Assembly: GCF_900497805.2 (NCBI RefSeq)
Contig: NW_020954570.1
Coordinates: forward strand, 7,684,354-7,748,353
Length of the DNA: 64,000 nt
Source of the DNA: Vombatus ursinus
Lineage: Eukaryota > Chordata > Mammalia > Diprotodontia > Vombatidae
Direction of reading: 5' to 3'
The notes below the pieces were generated by a model. That model had not been told where the DNA came from. It searched no databases and was given only the letters and a program-made list of their open reading frames with translations. Below, one piece after another: positions 11,002 through 22,125 of the stretch. A program made the position numbers and the translations under genes. Each line of letters begins with the position of its first letter. Positions within the stretch are counted from its first letter, which is position 1.

Positions 11002-11799
11002 ACTAGAGCTATTTCTCTTCTTATTTTTAAATTTTTTCATATGATTGTTATTATGCAGGTCATGTATCCATTTTGACCTTACTGTGGTAAGGTCAAACAA
11101 GTTGTTAATCTAGACCTAACATCTGTCAAACTGCTTTCCAGTTTTCTCATCAATTCTTGTCAAATAAAGAGTTTTCTCCCAGGTAATTTGTGCTTTGGGG
11201 TTCATAAAACACTGCAATATTGAGTTCAATTATTTCTTGTTCTTCATTGTCTAGAAATGTTCCTTTAGTTCTATAGTTTTAAACCATCCCAAACAATTTT
11301 GTTTATTATTACTTTATAATACAGCTTTGAGAAATGGAAGTGCTATTTCTCTATTCATTCCTACTTTCACTGTTTCCATCGGTATTCTAGATCTTTTATT
11401 CCTCCAAATAAATTTTACTATAAATTATTTTCAGTACCACTGTCATTTTTATTTTATTGGTACATTTCAACCATGAGCAATGGATATTATTCTAATTATT
11501 AATTAAAGGATCATTTTACAATTATATCTATATAGGTATTGAGTATGTTTCAGTTGGTTAGCTCCCAGATATTTTACGTATTTTTGTTAATTTGAATGAC
11601 TTATTTTTTCATTATTTCTTCTTGGATTTTGTTATTTCTATTTATATAGAAATATTGTTGATGTTTGGGCTTCTTTTGTAACCTGCTACTTTACTAAAGC
11701 TATTTGTTATCAAAATTCGTTTTTTTGCCAATGTCTAGAATACTCTAAGTAATTCATAATATCAAAAAACTGGGATGCTTTTATCACTTCTTTTTCTTG

Positions 11800-12065
11800 G
11801 ATAGCAAAGTGGCACAGTGGATAGTGTGCTAGATCCAGGGTCAAGAAGACTTAGTTCAAATATGGCCTCAGACACTTACTAGTTGTGTGATCCTGGGCAA
11901 GTCACTTAACCTCCACTTGCCTCAGTTTCTTCATCTGTAAAATGAAGATAATAATAGCACTTAATACTTCCCCTCCCCAAAGTGTTGTGAAAATCAAACA
12001 AGACAAAAACTTAAACTTCTTAGCACAATGCCTGGCACATAGTAAGTGCTATATAAATGTTATTG
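11800..12065 (+). repeat. MIR/MIR3-type SINE, near full length, inside L1
   Basis: Head 'ggcacagtggatagtgtgcta', 'gttcaaatatggcctcagacacttactagttgtgtgatcctgggcaagtcacttaacc', the core 'cctcagtttcttcatctgtaaaatgaagataataatagcac', and the tail 'gcctggcacatagtaagtgctatataaatgttattgtta'. Followed by a (GAT)n run at about 12079-12100. Confidence 0.9.
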
Positions 12066-12078
12066 TTAATTTGTATTG

Positions 12079-12101
12079 TTATGATGATGATGATGATGAT
12101 G
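12079..12101. repeat. (ATG)n microsatellite
   Basis: About seven copies of 'atg/gat', probably grown from the A/T-rich tail of the preceding SINE. Confidence 0.9.
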
Positions 12102-12554
12102 TCTTTAATTTCTTTCTTTCCTTATTGCTACTGCTTGGATTTCTAGAATTATCTCAAATAACAGTGTAGGGGGAAAGTGACTTCTTTGCTTTATTCTTGT
12201 ATTTACTGGGAGAGCTTCTGACATTTTCCATTACATGACACAAGCTTTTTTTTTTTTAGACAGATGCTTTTATTATATTTTAAAAGACCTTCTAGCAATT
12301 TGCTTTGAAGAGTTTTTAGTATGAATGTTGTAGTTTGTCATAAACTTTCAGAAATCAGTTGATATAATTATATGGTTTTAATTATGAATTATTTTAGCCA
12401 TTTCCCTAATAATGAACTAACATATCTTTAAATTTTGAGTTAATTATAGTCAATTTGCAGAGCACAGCTATGCTATAATCACAATACAACACTGATGATA
12501 GATACTATTACATTGTGCCACTCCTCTAATAGCAGGATAATGGTTCATTATAAT

Positions 12555-12755
12555 TATTTGAAACAGCTGAAGGTACTTTATAAACATCTTTAAATTTCTC
12601 AACATCCCAATAGAGTATACTACCATTACCCTATTTTATAAAACAAAAAGGTTAAATGATTTGAAGTTACTTGTATATAAGAGTTGAAGCAAAGAAAAAG
12701 AGAAACCACATCTCCTAGCTAACACATTATGTCTTATTCACTAGTGTTGAGTAAA
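12555..12755 (-). repeat. MIR-type SINE, antisense, diverged
   Basis: Order of reversed MIR words is kept: 'ggtactttataaacatctttaaatttctcaacatccc', 'accattaccctattttataaaac', 'ggttaaatgatttgaagttacttg'. Confidence 0.6.
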
Positions 12756-12773
12756 TATTTTATTGGTAATTAT

Positions 12774-12922
12774 CATTTTTTTTTGGTTGGGCAATGGGGG
12801 TTAAGTGACTTGCCCGGGGTCACACAGCTAGTAAGTGTTATGTGTCTGAGGTAAGATTTGAACTCAGGTCCTCCTGAATCCAGGGCTGTTGCTCTATCCA
12901 CTGTACCACCTAGCTGCCTCCC
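12774..12922 (-). repeat. tRNA-like marsupial SINE ('ttatgtgtc' subtype) with TSD
   Basis: Antisense copy with 'gggcaatgggggttaagtgacttgcccggggtcacac', 'gtgttatgtgtctgag', 'gtcctcctgaatccaggg' and 'ctctatccactgtaccacctagctgcc'. Flanked by the 13-bp repeat 'tattggtaattat' at 12761-12773 and 12923-12935. Confidence 0.95.
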
Positions 12923-12974
12923 TATTGGTAATTATTACTGTTACAAATTGGAGACCTCTTGCTATATAGGCACA

Positions 12975-13115
12975 ATATATCTGCATGCGCACGTAGACAT
13001 GTGTATGGGTATGTATAAATGTGTATATATTTTTATATATATACATATGTGTATGTGCACATATATAACACACATAAATCTGTAAGTATATACATACACA
13101 CACATATCAGTAAGA
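12975..13115. repeat. Degenerate TA/TG/CA simple repeat
   Basis: Interrupted alternating purine-pyrimidine tract (gtgtatatat, tatatatacatatgtgtatgtgcacatatat, acatacacacacatat). It produces overlapping repetitive short frames on both strands, none real. Confidence 0.85.
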
Positions 13116-13119
13116 AAAC

Positions 13120-14020
13120 CTCTAATGAATTAAGAAAAGAGAGCAGAGACAAAATGAAGGAAAAGAGGGCCAAGGGCCCTGCAGTACATAAAGAACAAAA
13201 TGAAACAGTTCTTTAATGGAAAAGATTTCTCTTCTACACATGCCAATGAATAATGCATTTACTCTTCTAATGCTCACGAAAGAAAAGAACTGTATCAGAG
13301 ATTCTGTGAGATTCCTTTTCATTTGAGTCCTGAATTCTATTACTTAGCATTCTCTTGTTTTCAAAGTATGGCAAGATGAATGATACAATTTACTAATGTC
13401 AAAAGTAGCAACAGCAAATGATGCAGAAAATGCACAGCAATTCTTTCCTGGATGCTGTCAACTCGGGAAACCAAAAAATAGAAAGCTTTTGACACTGAAT
13501 TTTTGGTTTGCTATTTTTCAAATTAAGTTTCATCTTGTTAATGTGCAAACATTGCTTGAAAATAATAAAGTATGTTAACTTTTCTACTGTTTGTTAAGTC
13601 CTATGTTCTTTATACTGTTCAACACAGTTATTATGATAGTTATAGTTAGTATGAGACCTTTTTTTTAAGACTGATTGTTGAAATAGATGATTCAACATCA
13701 CAGAATACCACAGACAAGTGTATATTTATATAACGTTTTGATGGAGTTTAGAGCTTTTGAATACACAAGTGATTTAAAAACCTGTTAAAAAGTAACATGC
13801 AGTTAATTTGTATTATCTACATGCAAATTGAGGACTTCAAGAATTACATACTGTACATTTTTAATCTCAGTTTGCCCCATAATTCAGCATGTCTATAGGC
13901 CACTTTCACTCAGCTATCAATTGATGTGCACTCAGGTTGTTATTGTAAGTAAGATAAAATCCAAAAGGTAAATCTACTGCAAATATAAAATAAAAACGAT
14001 TTTTGGATTAGCTGTTATTT
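13120..14020. other. Unassigned intronic sequence
   Basis: No recognised repeat. A 60-codon open frame at 13396-13578 (+) has no feature I recognise. Confidence 0.45.
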
Positions 14021-14024
14021 CAGA

Positions 14025-14185
14025 TTACCACTCCCTCTGTCTCTAGCACTACTATGTGTCACCTTGGACAAATCATTTAATCTCTCTGGGCCTCAATTTC
14101 CTCATCTATCAAAATGAAGGGGATGGACGAAAAGAGCTATGAGGCCTCTTCTAGCTCAAAAACTATGATCCTGTAATCCTATAAT
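14025..14185 (+). repeat. MIR-type SINE
   Basis: Sense MIR 3' half: 'accttggacaaatcatttaatctctctgggcctcaatttcctcatct', then 'ggggatggac' and 'ggcctcttctagctc...ctatgatcctgtaa'. Confidence 0.8.
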
Positions 14186-14189
14186 CTCT

Positions 14190-15140
14190 ATGGAAGGATG
14201 GACTCTAAATGATTTAACAATAATAATATTTACATACAGAACTTGTCTTTTTAGAGGACTCCAATATGACTGACCAAAATGTGAGACAAAGTTACAAATT
14301 AGAAATGTTGAATTAAAAAAAGTCAAAGTAAATATCAGAAGGCTTGCTATAAGAAAAAACCAACAAAATTCCCTAAGTCAAATATGTGTGCACTTAGTAA
14401 ACAAGAGGAACATAACATTCCAAAATTAACGTGATCTTGTCCCATTAAAACTGTTGCATTTTTCACAGTGGGAGACTGCTATGAAGCACCTGGAATGTCT
14501 GCACAGATTTCAGTGTCTAACAAGACCCGTTTGGTTCTACTTTATACAGTTCTCACTCTAACAAGCATTTACTGCTACAACCTACTTGTGGATGGCTGCC
14601 AAATGTCATCACAAAAAAAAAACTCCTCTACAACATAATGATGTCTGGGTACGAGGAATAAATACTGCCTGACAAAAGAAAAAGGCAAAGAAGAAGATGA
14701 GTATTTTTGCTTAAAAGTCATAAAAATTATTACAAGTCTAATTCCAATAGGTCAGTTATAGTCTGATACAATAACTACACCAAAAATTACTATATGCTGA
14801 TTTTTTCCTCTTCTTTTTCTTCCTTTTTTGTCCTTAAAAATGCTATTTATTACATATGATAGCTCTCTGAGAAGGGAAGAGGAAAGAATATTGGGGAAAA
14901 GATGATGTAAAAAACAAACAACATCAATAAAAACTTATTTAACAAAAGAAAACTGTACAAAACATGTTCTCCCAAGATTTATGACCAATAAATGTTAATA
15001 CTTCTGTAGGAAGAAATACCATACACAGAAAAAAGACAACTCCTTTCTCAAATACATTTTCTAAAATTAAAAAACAAGATAAATCTTTTTTATTATGATG
15101 TTTTATCATTTCTTTTGTACAAGTTGTGAGAGGTATGCTA
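14190..15140. other. Unassigned intronic sequence
   Basis: AT-rich with A-rich tracts near 14612 and 14911. The short minus-strand frame at 14939-15160 is not convincing. Confidence 0.45.
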
Positions 15141-15144
15141 GAAT

Positions 15145-15400
15145 ATTGAATGGAAGGCAAGCCTCAGAGTCAGAAAAACCCAGGATGCAATTCTGCCTGT
15201 GACACAAAACCCAGGATCCAATTCTGCCTGTAACATACACCATCTACCTTGGTTACAAGGAAGTCCCTTAACTTCTCAGTCTTTTAGGTCTCTCAAGTCA
15301 CAAATGAGTTAAGGATCTGCACTGGTAGATGGAAACTGCCACAGAGAGAGTTCCCTATACCAGTGAAATTAAAGATCCAGATTCATCTCCACCACCTCCA
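15145..15400 (+). repeat. MAR1-type SINE with internal 30-bp duplication
   Basis: The 3' body 'ctgcactggtagatggaaactgcc...gagttccctataccagtgaaattaaagatccag' is the MAR1 signature. In the head, a unit of about 30 bp (aacccaggatgcaattctgcctg...) is present twice in tandem at about 15177-15205 and 15207-15235 with few differences. Confidence 0.8.
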
Positions 15401-15529
15401 ACAGAGTTTTGCAACATGTAACAAAGTATGCAGGCATACTTTGCTCTCTTGAATGTGCTTTTCTAGCTAAAAATAAATTTCTTTATTCAGTTTTGCTAAT
15501 ACTTTCCCTCTAAAATCAGAGGATTATCA

Positions 15530-15715
15530 TAGAATTACACATACAGAGCTGGAAGGAACTTCAGAAGTTCCCTACTCTAATTTCCTTACTTTATAGATGA
15601 GGAAACTGAGACACAGGGAGGTGATGTGAGCTGCCCGAACTCACAGGGCTAGTAAGTATCCCCAGACCAATGTAGCCTGATTCCAGAGCTTTCCCACTAT
15701 GCAATACTGTCCTCA
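15530..15715 (-). repeat. MIR-type SINE, antisense
   Basis: 'cagagctggaaggaacttcagaagt', 'ttactttatagatgaggaaactgagacacagggaggtgatgtgag', 'ctcacagggctagtaagt' read as a reversed MIR. Confidence 0.85.
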
Positions 15716-16029
15716 TACAGTTCAAGATTACCTATTAAGGTGTGTCTCTGCATAAGAAAAAAGTACCAGTATTCTGACTTCACTGGTTTATTTCGATTTA
15801 ATCTGTTTTATGGTGAACTTACATGACTTTACTTGCCCCGCCCCACCACAATCTAAGTTCATTTTCTTTTATAATTCTTACTTTGATCACAACCTTACAT
15901 TTACTAGTTTCAACTGTCCATCCAATTAATCATTACACATTTATTAGGTATCAATCTAATGCCAACACTTAGGGACAGGAGGTGAGATTTCTAACTTCTG
16001 AATTGATTTAAAAAAAATTAATAACCATG

Positions 16030-16165
16030 GTGTAATGGATACAATTCAATTGTATTTATGAAGCACCAGTCACTATCACTACACTAGGAACAGGGGATAC
16101 CAACACAAAAATGAAACAACAGTTCATGCCCATAAGGAGCTTACATTCTGCAGGGAGGAAACAGA
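16030..16165 (-). repeat. L2 3' end, antisense
   Basis: 'tgtatttatgaagcaccagtcac', 'actaggaacaggggatacc', 'cataaggagcttacattctgcaggg' is the reverse complement of the L2 terminal 3' UTR. Confidence 0.75.
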
Positions 16166-16184
16166 ACCTAACTTTGTTTTTAGT

Positions 16185-16352
16185 ACTTTTTACTTCTATT
16201 ATCCTTTTAAGTCTCACAACAAGGTAGGTATTCATAAGTTAAGTAGGCATTTCAGTATCATCCCCATTTTACAGTTGAGGAAACATTTAGGTTAAGTGAA
16301 TTGTCCATAGTCATGCATCTATCAAGAGTAAGAAAGGAATTTGAACATAGGT
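16185..16352 (-). repeat. MIR-type SINE, antisense
   Basis: 'agtctcacaacaaggtaggtattc', 'ccccattttacagttgaggaaac', 'ggttaagtgaattgtccatagtcatgc', 'ggaatttgaacatagg'. Confidence 0.75.
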
Positions 16353-16356
16353 ATTC

Positions 16357-16575
16357 ACTGCACCAAAACGTCCTGGTCTGGAGGCAGAAGTCCTGGGTTC
16401 AGTTCAAGCTCTAGCACTTACTTGCTGTGTGACAATCCAATCAAAATAAGTCTCGATTTTCTCATTGGGAAAATGGAAATAATAATATATTTGCACTGCC
16501 TACCTCCAAGTATTATTATGAGGAAAGCACTCTGTACACTATCAAGGGCTACATAAATATGAGCTGTTGATAAAA
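16357..16575 (+). repeat. MIR-type SINE
   Basis: 'ctggtctggaggcagaagtcctgggttcag', 'ctagcacttacttgctgtgtgac', 'ttttctcattgggaaaatggaaataataata', 'tatcaagggctacataaatatgagctg'. Lies head to head with the MIR immediately to its left. Confidence 0.75.
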
Positions 16576-16844
16576 TGATTAAGCAATTCAGAAATTGATC
16601 AAACAATGACTAAGAATCCATGTCATAAATATGATATAAAAATAAACCCACCCTTCCCACGCTTCCCACCCTTCATAAACATAAAATATTTAGTTACTTT
16701 ACATTTAAACACTTAAAGGAAAAACTTTACTAATATTTTTAAAAAGATTTTCCCCACTAGAATGTAGCTGACAAATAAATAGTCACCTAGCCTTTTCCTA
16801 AAGGCCTCCAGTGGAGGGGATACATTATAGGAAGGAGGGAAAGG

Positions 16845-17090
16845 AATAAACATTTAAATAGCCTCTACTGCGTGCTAAGCACTTTACAAATATTATCTCA
16901 TTTACTCCTCACAACAATCTGCAAGGTAGGTGCTGTTATCATCCCTATTTTACAGATGAAGAAACTGAGGCACACAAAAGTTAAATGTCTTACCCCAGGT
17001 CAAACAGCTACTCAATGACTGAGGCTAGATTTGAACTCAGGAATTCCTGACTCCAGGCCTAGTGTTCTATCCACTACACCTAACAGCCCA
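16845..17090 (-). repeat. MIR/THER-type SINE, antisense, near full length
   Basis: 'gtgctaagcactttacaaatattatctcatttactcctcacaac', 'gtaggtgctgttatcatccctattttacagatgaagaaactgaggcac', 'gatttgaactcaggaattcctgactccaggcc', 'tctatccactacacc'. Confidence 0.9.
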
Positions 17091-18526
17091 TTTTGTGTAG
17101 GTTACATATGTGCAATGGTGTAACACATATTTCCATATTTGTCATGTTCCAAAAAAAGAAACAGACCAAAAGAAGAAAAACATGAAAAAAAAAGTGAAAA
17201 TAGTATACGTTGATCTACATTCACACTCCATCAGTTCTTTCTCTGATGTGTACAGTATTTTTCATCATGAGTCTTTTGGAATTGTCTTAGATCACTGTAT
17301 TGCTGAGGAAAGCTAAGTCCTTCATAGTTGATCATCATATAATATCTCTGTTACTTTGTACAATGTTCTCCTGATTCTGCTCACTTTCCTCTATATCAGT
17401 TCATGTAAGTCTTTCCAGGTTTTTCTGAAATCTGCCTGCTCGTCCTTTCTTATAAGACAGTAGTATTCCATTACATTAGTATACCACAACTTGTTCAGCA
17501 ATTACCCAATTGATGGGCATCCCTTCAATGTCCAATTCTTTGCCACCACATAAAGAGCTGCTATAAATATTTTTTTTACAAATAGGTCCTTTTCACATTT
17601 TTTTAATCTCTTTGTGATAACAGACCTAATAGTGGTACTGCTGAGGGGAAAAAGGGTATGCACAGTTTGACTGACCTTTGGGCATAGCAAATTGCTCTCC
17701 AGAATGGCTGAATCAGTTCACAACTCCACCAACAGTGCATTAATGTCCCAATTTTCCCACATTCTCTTCAACATATATCATTTTTCTTTTCTGTCATATT
17801 AGCCAGTCTGAGAAAAGTGAGGTGGTAGCTCATAGTTGTTTTAATCTGCATTTCTCAAATTTAAAGTATTTTTTCATATGACTAGATAGCTTTGATTCTT
17901 TCTCTGAAAACTGCCTGTTCATATGATTTGATCACTTATCAATTGGGGAATGACTTGAATTCTTGTAAATTTGACTTTGTTCTCTATACATTTGACAAAT
18001 GAGGCCTTTATCAGAGATGCTTGCTATAAAAAATACTTTCTAGCATTCTGCTTTTCTTCTAATCTTGACTGCATTGGTTTTTGCTTGTGCAAAAACTTTT
18101 TAATTTTATATAATCAAAATTATCCATTTTACATCTCATAATACTTTCTATCTCTTCTTTGGTCATAAATTCTTCCCTTCTCCCTTGATCTGACAGGCAA
18201 ACTATTCCTTGCTCTATTAATTTCCTTATGTCATCCTTTATGTCTAAATCATGTACTCAATTTGACTCTACCTTGGTATACAGTGTGAGATACTGGTCTA
18301 CACCTAGTTTCTGCCACACTGTTTTTTAGTTTTCCCAGTTGTTTTTGTCAAATAGTGAATTCTTGTCCCAGAACCTGGGGTCTTTGGATTTATCAAACAC
18401 TAGATTTCTATGGTCATTTACTACTGCATCTTGTGTATCTAATATACTCCACTAATACACCATTGTATTTCTTAGGCAGTACCAGACTGTTTTGATAATT
18501 ATCACTTTAAAATATAATTTGGAATC

Positions 18527-19646
18527 ACCCCATCATACACAACTCAGCCTCAACCTTTATTTTCTTGGGTAGAAAAAGGTAAAAGGAAGCAATTAAATTA
18601 TAAAAATGGGGTGTGGAAGGAAGAATACAGATGAAGCAAGCGGAGGTGGAGGGCTGGTAAAGCTGGAACCTTATTCTCATCTGGGTTGAAAAGGAATCAT
18701 CGTGTAGACTTGAAATGAAATAGAAGTTTTCTGAACATGCAGAGAGCTCAGAAAACTGAGAGACAGGGCTGGGGGAAGACTTCTAGAGGGATATGTGGTT
18801 TGGGATTTAGGAGGGTGGGGGGAGAAATTAGAGGGGCTTTTGGCAGGGTGTGTGGATTGAGATGTAGGGACAGGGGATAGGGGGCTCTTGGAGGGGTGGG
18901 TGAAGTTGGGGTTGGGAGTGTAGAGGGAGATAAGGTAACAAGGATAGGGTAAAAAGAAAGTCTGAGAAAGAAAAGAGTAAGCAAAATAAGATGGAAAGAA
19001 ATTCGCAAATAGGAATTATAACTTTGAATGTTAATCGGATGTTTATAGCAGTTCTCTTTGTGGTGGCAAAGAACTGTAAATTGCAGGGATCCTCATCAAC
19101 TGGGGAATGGCTGAATGGGTTGTGGTGTATGGTTGAGATGGAATACCACTGTGCTAAAAGAAATGATGAGCTCATTGATCTTAGAAAGGCATGGAAAGAC
19201 TCGCATGAAATGATGAAGAGCAAAGTGAGCACAACCAAGGGAACATTATATACAGTAACAGCAATATTGCTTTAAGAATGATTTTGAGTGGCTAAGTAAT
19301 TTTAACTATTATAAATACACAAATTAAAAATAAAGGACATATAAGAGATGCTATCTGCATCCAGAGAAAGAACTGATAGATGTATAGAATAATTTACATA
19401 TATGTATATATGTACATACACACACCTATTTGTGTCTAACGGTAGCCATCTGGGGAGGGGGAAGAAAAAGAAAAGAAATTTACATGATAACCCCAAATAT
19501 ACAAATATTTGGAGGGAATAGCAAGTTGTACATGATAAAATTGCAGTTTCATGTTCAATCATCTTTTTTACTGTACTGTGTTATAGAAATGCTTGCTTTG
19601 TCCCCCGAGTTGAAAATTAAATAAAAATAAAATTTAAAAAATAATA
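18527..19646 (+). repeat. Internally deleted LINE L1 nested in the antisense L1, with TSD
   Basis: A sense L1-derived insertion in the larger antisense L1. It holds a purine-rich spacer-like region (18560-18990) and the start of ORF2 (IGIITLNVN, about 19003-19036). It then jumps directly to the ORF2 C-terminus ('tttatagcagttctctttgtggtggcaaag...gaatggctgaatgggttgtgg', giving WLNGLWCMVEMEYHC), and ends in the 3' UTR and an A-rich tail (19615-19646). It is flanked by diverged 16-bp direct repeats 'aatataatttggaatc' (18511-18526) and 'aatataaattgggatc' (19647-19662), 14 of 16 identical. The deleted part is nearly all of ORF2. A 94-codon open frame (18991-19275) spans the junction. The 136-codon antisense frame at 18828-19238 is incidental. 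Confidence 0.85.
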
Positions 19647-22086
19647 ATATAAATTGGGATCTAGCCATGTCCTCTTTTTGCATTTTTTTCACTAATTCCC
19701 CTTATATCCTTGACATTTTTGTTCTTCCAGAAGAATTTTGTTATTTTTTCTAGCTCTACAAAATAATTTTTTCATAGTTTGGTTAATATGGCACTGAAAT
19801 AAGTAACTAATTTAGGTAGAATTGTCATTTTTATTATATTGGTCCAGCCTACTTAAGAGCAATTGACATTTTTTCATTTGTTTAGATTTGACTTTATTTC
19901 AGTGAAAACTGTTTTATAATTGTGTTCTTATAGTTCCTGGGTTTGTCTTGGCAGGTGGACTCCCAAGTATCTTATATTGCCTGGAGTGGAATTTCCTTTT
20001 CTATCTTTTGCTGCTGGGCTTTGTTGGTAATATGTGTGTAAATTCTGATAATGTATGTAGGTTTATTTTATATACTGCAACTCTGCTAAAGTTGCTAATC
20101 ATTTCAAATAGTTTTTTTTAGTTTATTCTCTAGGATTCTCTAAGTATATCATCTGCAAAGAGTGATCATTTTGTTTCCTCAGTGCCTATTCTAATTTCTT
20201 TTTCTTCTCTTATTGCTATAGCTAGCATTTGTAGTACAATATTGAACAGTGGTGATAATGAGGATCCTTGCTTCACTCCTGATTTTATTAGGAAGGCTTC
20301 TAACTTATCCCCATTACAGATAATACTTGTTGATGGCTTTAGATAGATACTACTTACCATTTTAAGGAAAGTTCCATTTATTCCTATGTTCTTTAGTGTT
20401 TTTAATAGGAATAGATGTTATATTTTTTCAAAAGCTTTTTCTGCATCTATTGAGATAATCATATGATTTCTGTTGGTTTTATTATTGGTATGATCAATTA
20501 TACTAACAGTTTTCCTAATAACACTTGGTCATAGTGTATAATCTTTGTGATATATTGCTATAATCTCCTTGCTAGCATTTTATTTAAACTTTTTGCATCA
20601 ATATTCATTAGGGAAATTGTGCTATAGATTTGTTTCTCTGTTTTAGCTCTTCCTGGTTTAGGTATCAGCACCATATTTGTGTTGTAAAAGGAATTTGGTA
20701 GGTCTCATTCTTAATAATTATTTTAATTTCCTCTTCATTGGTGGTGAATTCACCCTTTCCATTTTTGATACAGGTAATTTTATTTTCTTCTTTACTTTTT
20801 AAAATCAAATTAATGGTTTATCCATTTTATTGTTTTTTTCATAAAACCAGCTTCTAGTTTTATTAGCCCAATAGTTTTCTTTCAATTTTATTAATCTCAC
20901 CTTTGGTTTTCAGGATTTCCAATTTGGTTTTTAATTGGGGATTTTTAATTTGTTATTTTTCTACGGTTTTTTTTTTTAGTTGCATGACCAATTCATTGAT
21001 CTGCTCTTTTTCTATTTTATTGATATGAAAGTTTAGAGATATGAATTTTCCCCCAAGTACTGCTTTAGCTGTATCCCATAAATTTTGGTACATTGTTTCA
21101 GTGTTGTCATTCTTTTTAATGAAATTATTGAGTGATTCTATGATTTGTTCTTCGACCCACCTATTCCTTAGGATTAGATTATCAAGTTTCCAATTACTTT
21201 TTGAACTATCTTTTCATTGCCCTTTAGTGAATGAAATTTTTATTGCATTATGATTTGGAAAGGGTGTATTTAATATTTCTGCTTTTCTATATTTATTTGT
21301 GTACTACTTAGAAAAAAGGTATATTCTTTTCTATTCTCATTCAATTTTCTCCAGAAGTCTATCATATCAAACTTTTCTAAAAATCTATATACCTTCTTAA
21401 CTTCTTTCTTGTCTATTTTGTGGTTAGATTTATCTAGTTTACTAGTATAGTTTTACTATCTATTTCCTCCTGTAACTCAATGAACTCCTTTAAGAATTTG
21501 GATGCTATACCACTTGGTGCATATATGTTTAGTATTGATATTACTTGTCTGTGGTACCTCTTAGCAAGATTTGTTTCTTTATCTCTTTTAATTAGATCTA
21601 TTTTTGCTTTTGCTTTGTCTGAGATCATGATTGCCATGCCTGCTTTCTTTTTTTTTTTTAACTTCAGCTGAAACAGATTCTGCTTCAGCCCCTTGCCTTT
21701 ACTCTGTGTGTGTCTCTCAGTTTCAAATGTGTTTCTTGTAAACAACATATTGTAGGATTCTGGTTTTTAATCTACTCTGCTGTCCCCTTCTGTTTTGTGG
21801 GTGAGTTCATTCCATTCACAGTTAGGACTAATAACTGTGTATTTCCCTCTATCCTATTTTTCTTTCTGTTTATCCTTCTCTCTCTCCTTTCACCCCATCT
21901 CTCCTCACCAGTGTTTTTCTTCTGACTGCTGCCTCCCCCAATCTTTCCTCCCTTCTGTCAGTTTCTACCCACTTTTCTTAACTCTCTCTCCCTACTTCTC
22001 TATAGGGTAAGATAGATTTCTATACTCAAATGATTGTATATATTATTCCATCTCTGAGCCAATTTTAATGAGAGTTAAGATTCAAA

Positions 22087-22125
22087 CAATGCACACACAC
22101 ACACACACTCAGACACACACACCCT
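22087..22125. repeat. (CA)n microsatellite inside the L1 spacer
   Basis: 'gcacacacacacacacacactcagacacacacac', a short CA run within the inter-ORF spacer of the antisense L1. Confidence 0.9.

Larger units (their letters stand above)
9865..12480 (-). repeat. LINE L1, antisense, 5'-truncated and split by three insertions
   Basis: Antisense L1 3' half in order: the C-terminal block 'aattccccaattaatagacatctactttgtttccag' near 9965, 'gctgggtacaaggtaaaacttcagggttgttttgatttgcat' near 10680-10720, the segment around 11100-11430 corresponding to the end of the RT domain, and the RT region to about 12480. It is interrupted by an L2-tailed element (10003-10475), a tRNA-like SINE (10837-11001) and a MIR-type SINE (11800-12065). 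Relic only, with no long frame. Confidence 0.85.

Noticed and set aside
13019-13103. Tyr/Ile-rich frames on both strands
   Set aside because: Produced by the TA/TG/CA simple repeat.
18828-19238. 136-codon minus-strand open frame, among the longest in the window, Pro/Leu/Ser-rich
   Set aside because: It is the complement of the purine-rich spacer and ORF2 junction of the nested L1; its composition follows from the repeat, not from coding selection.
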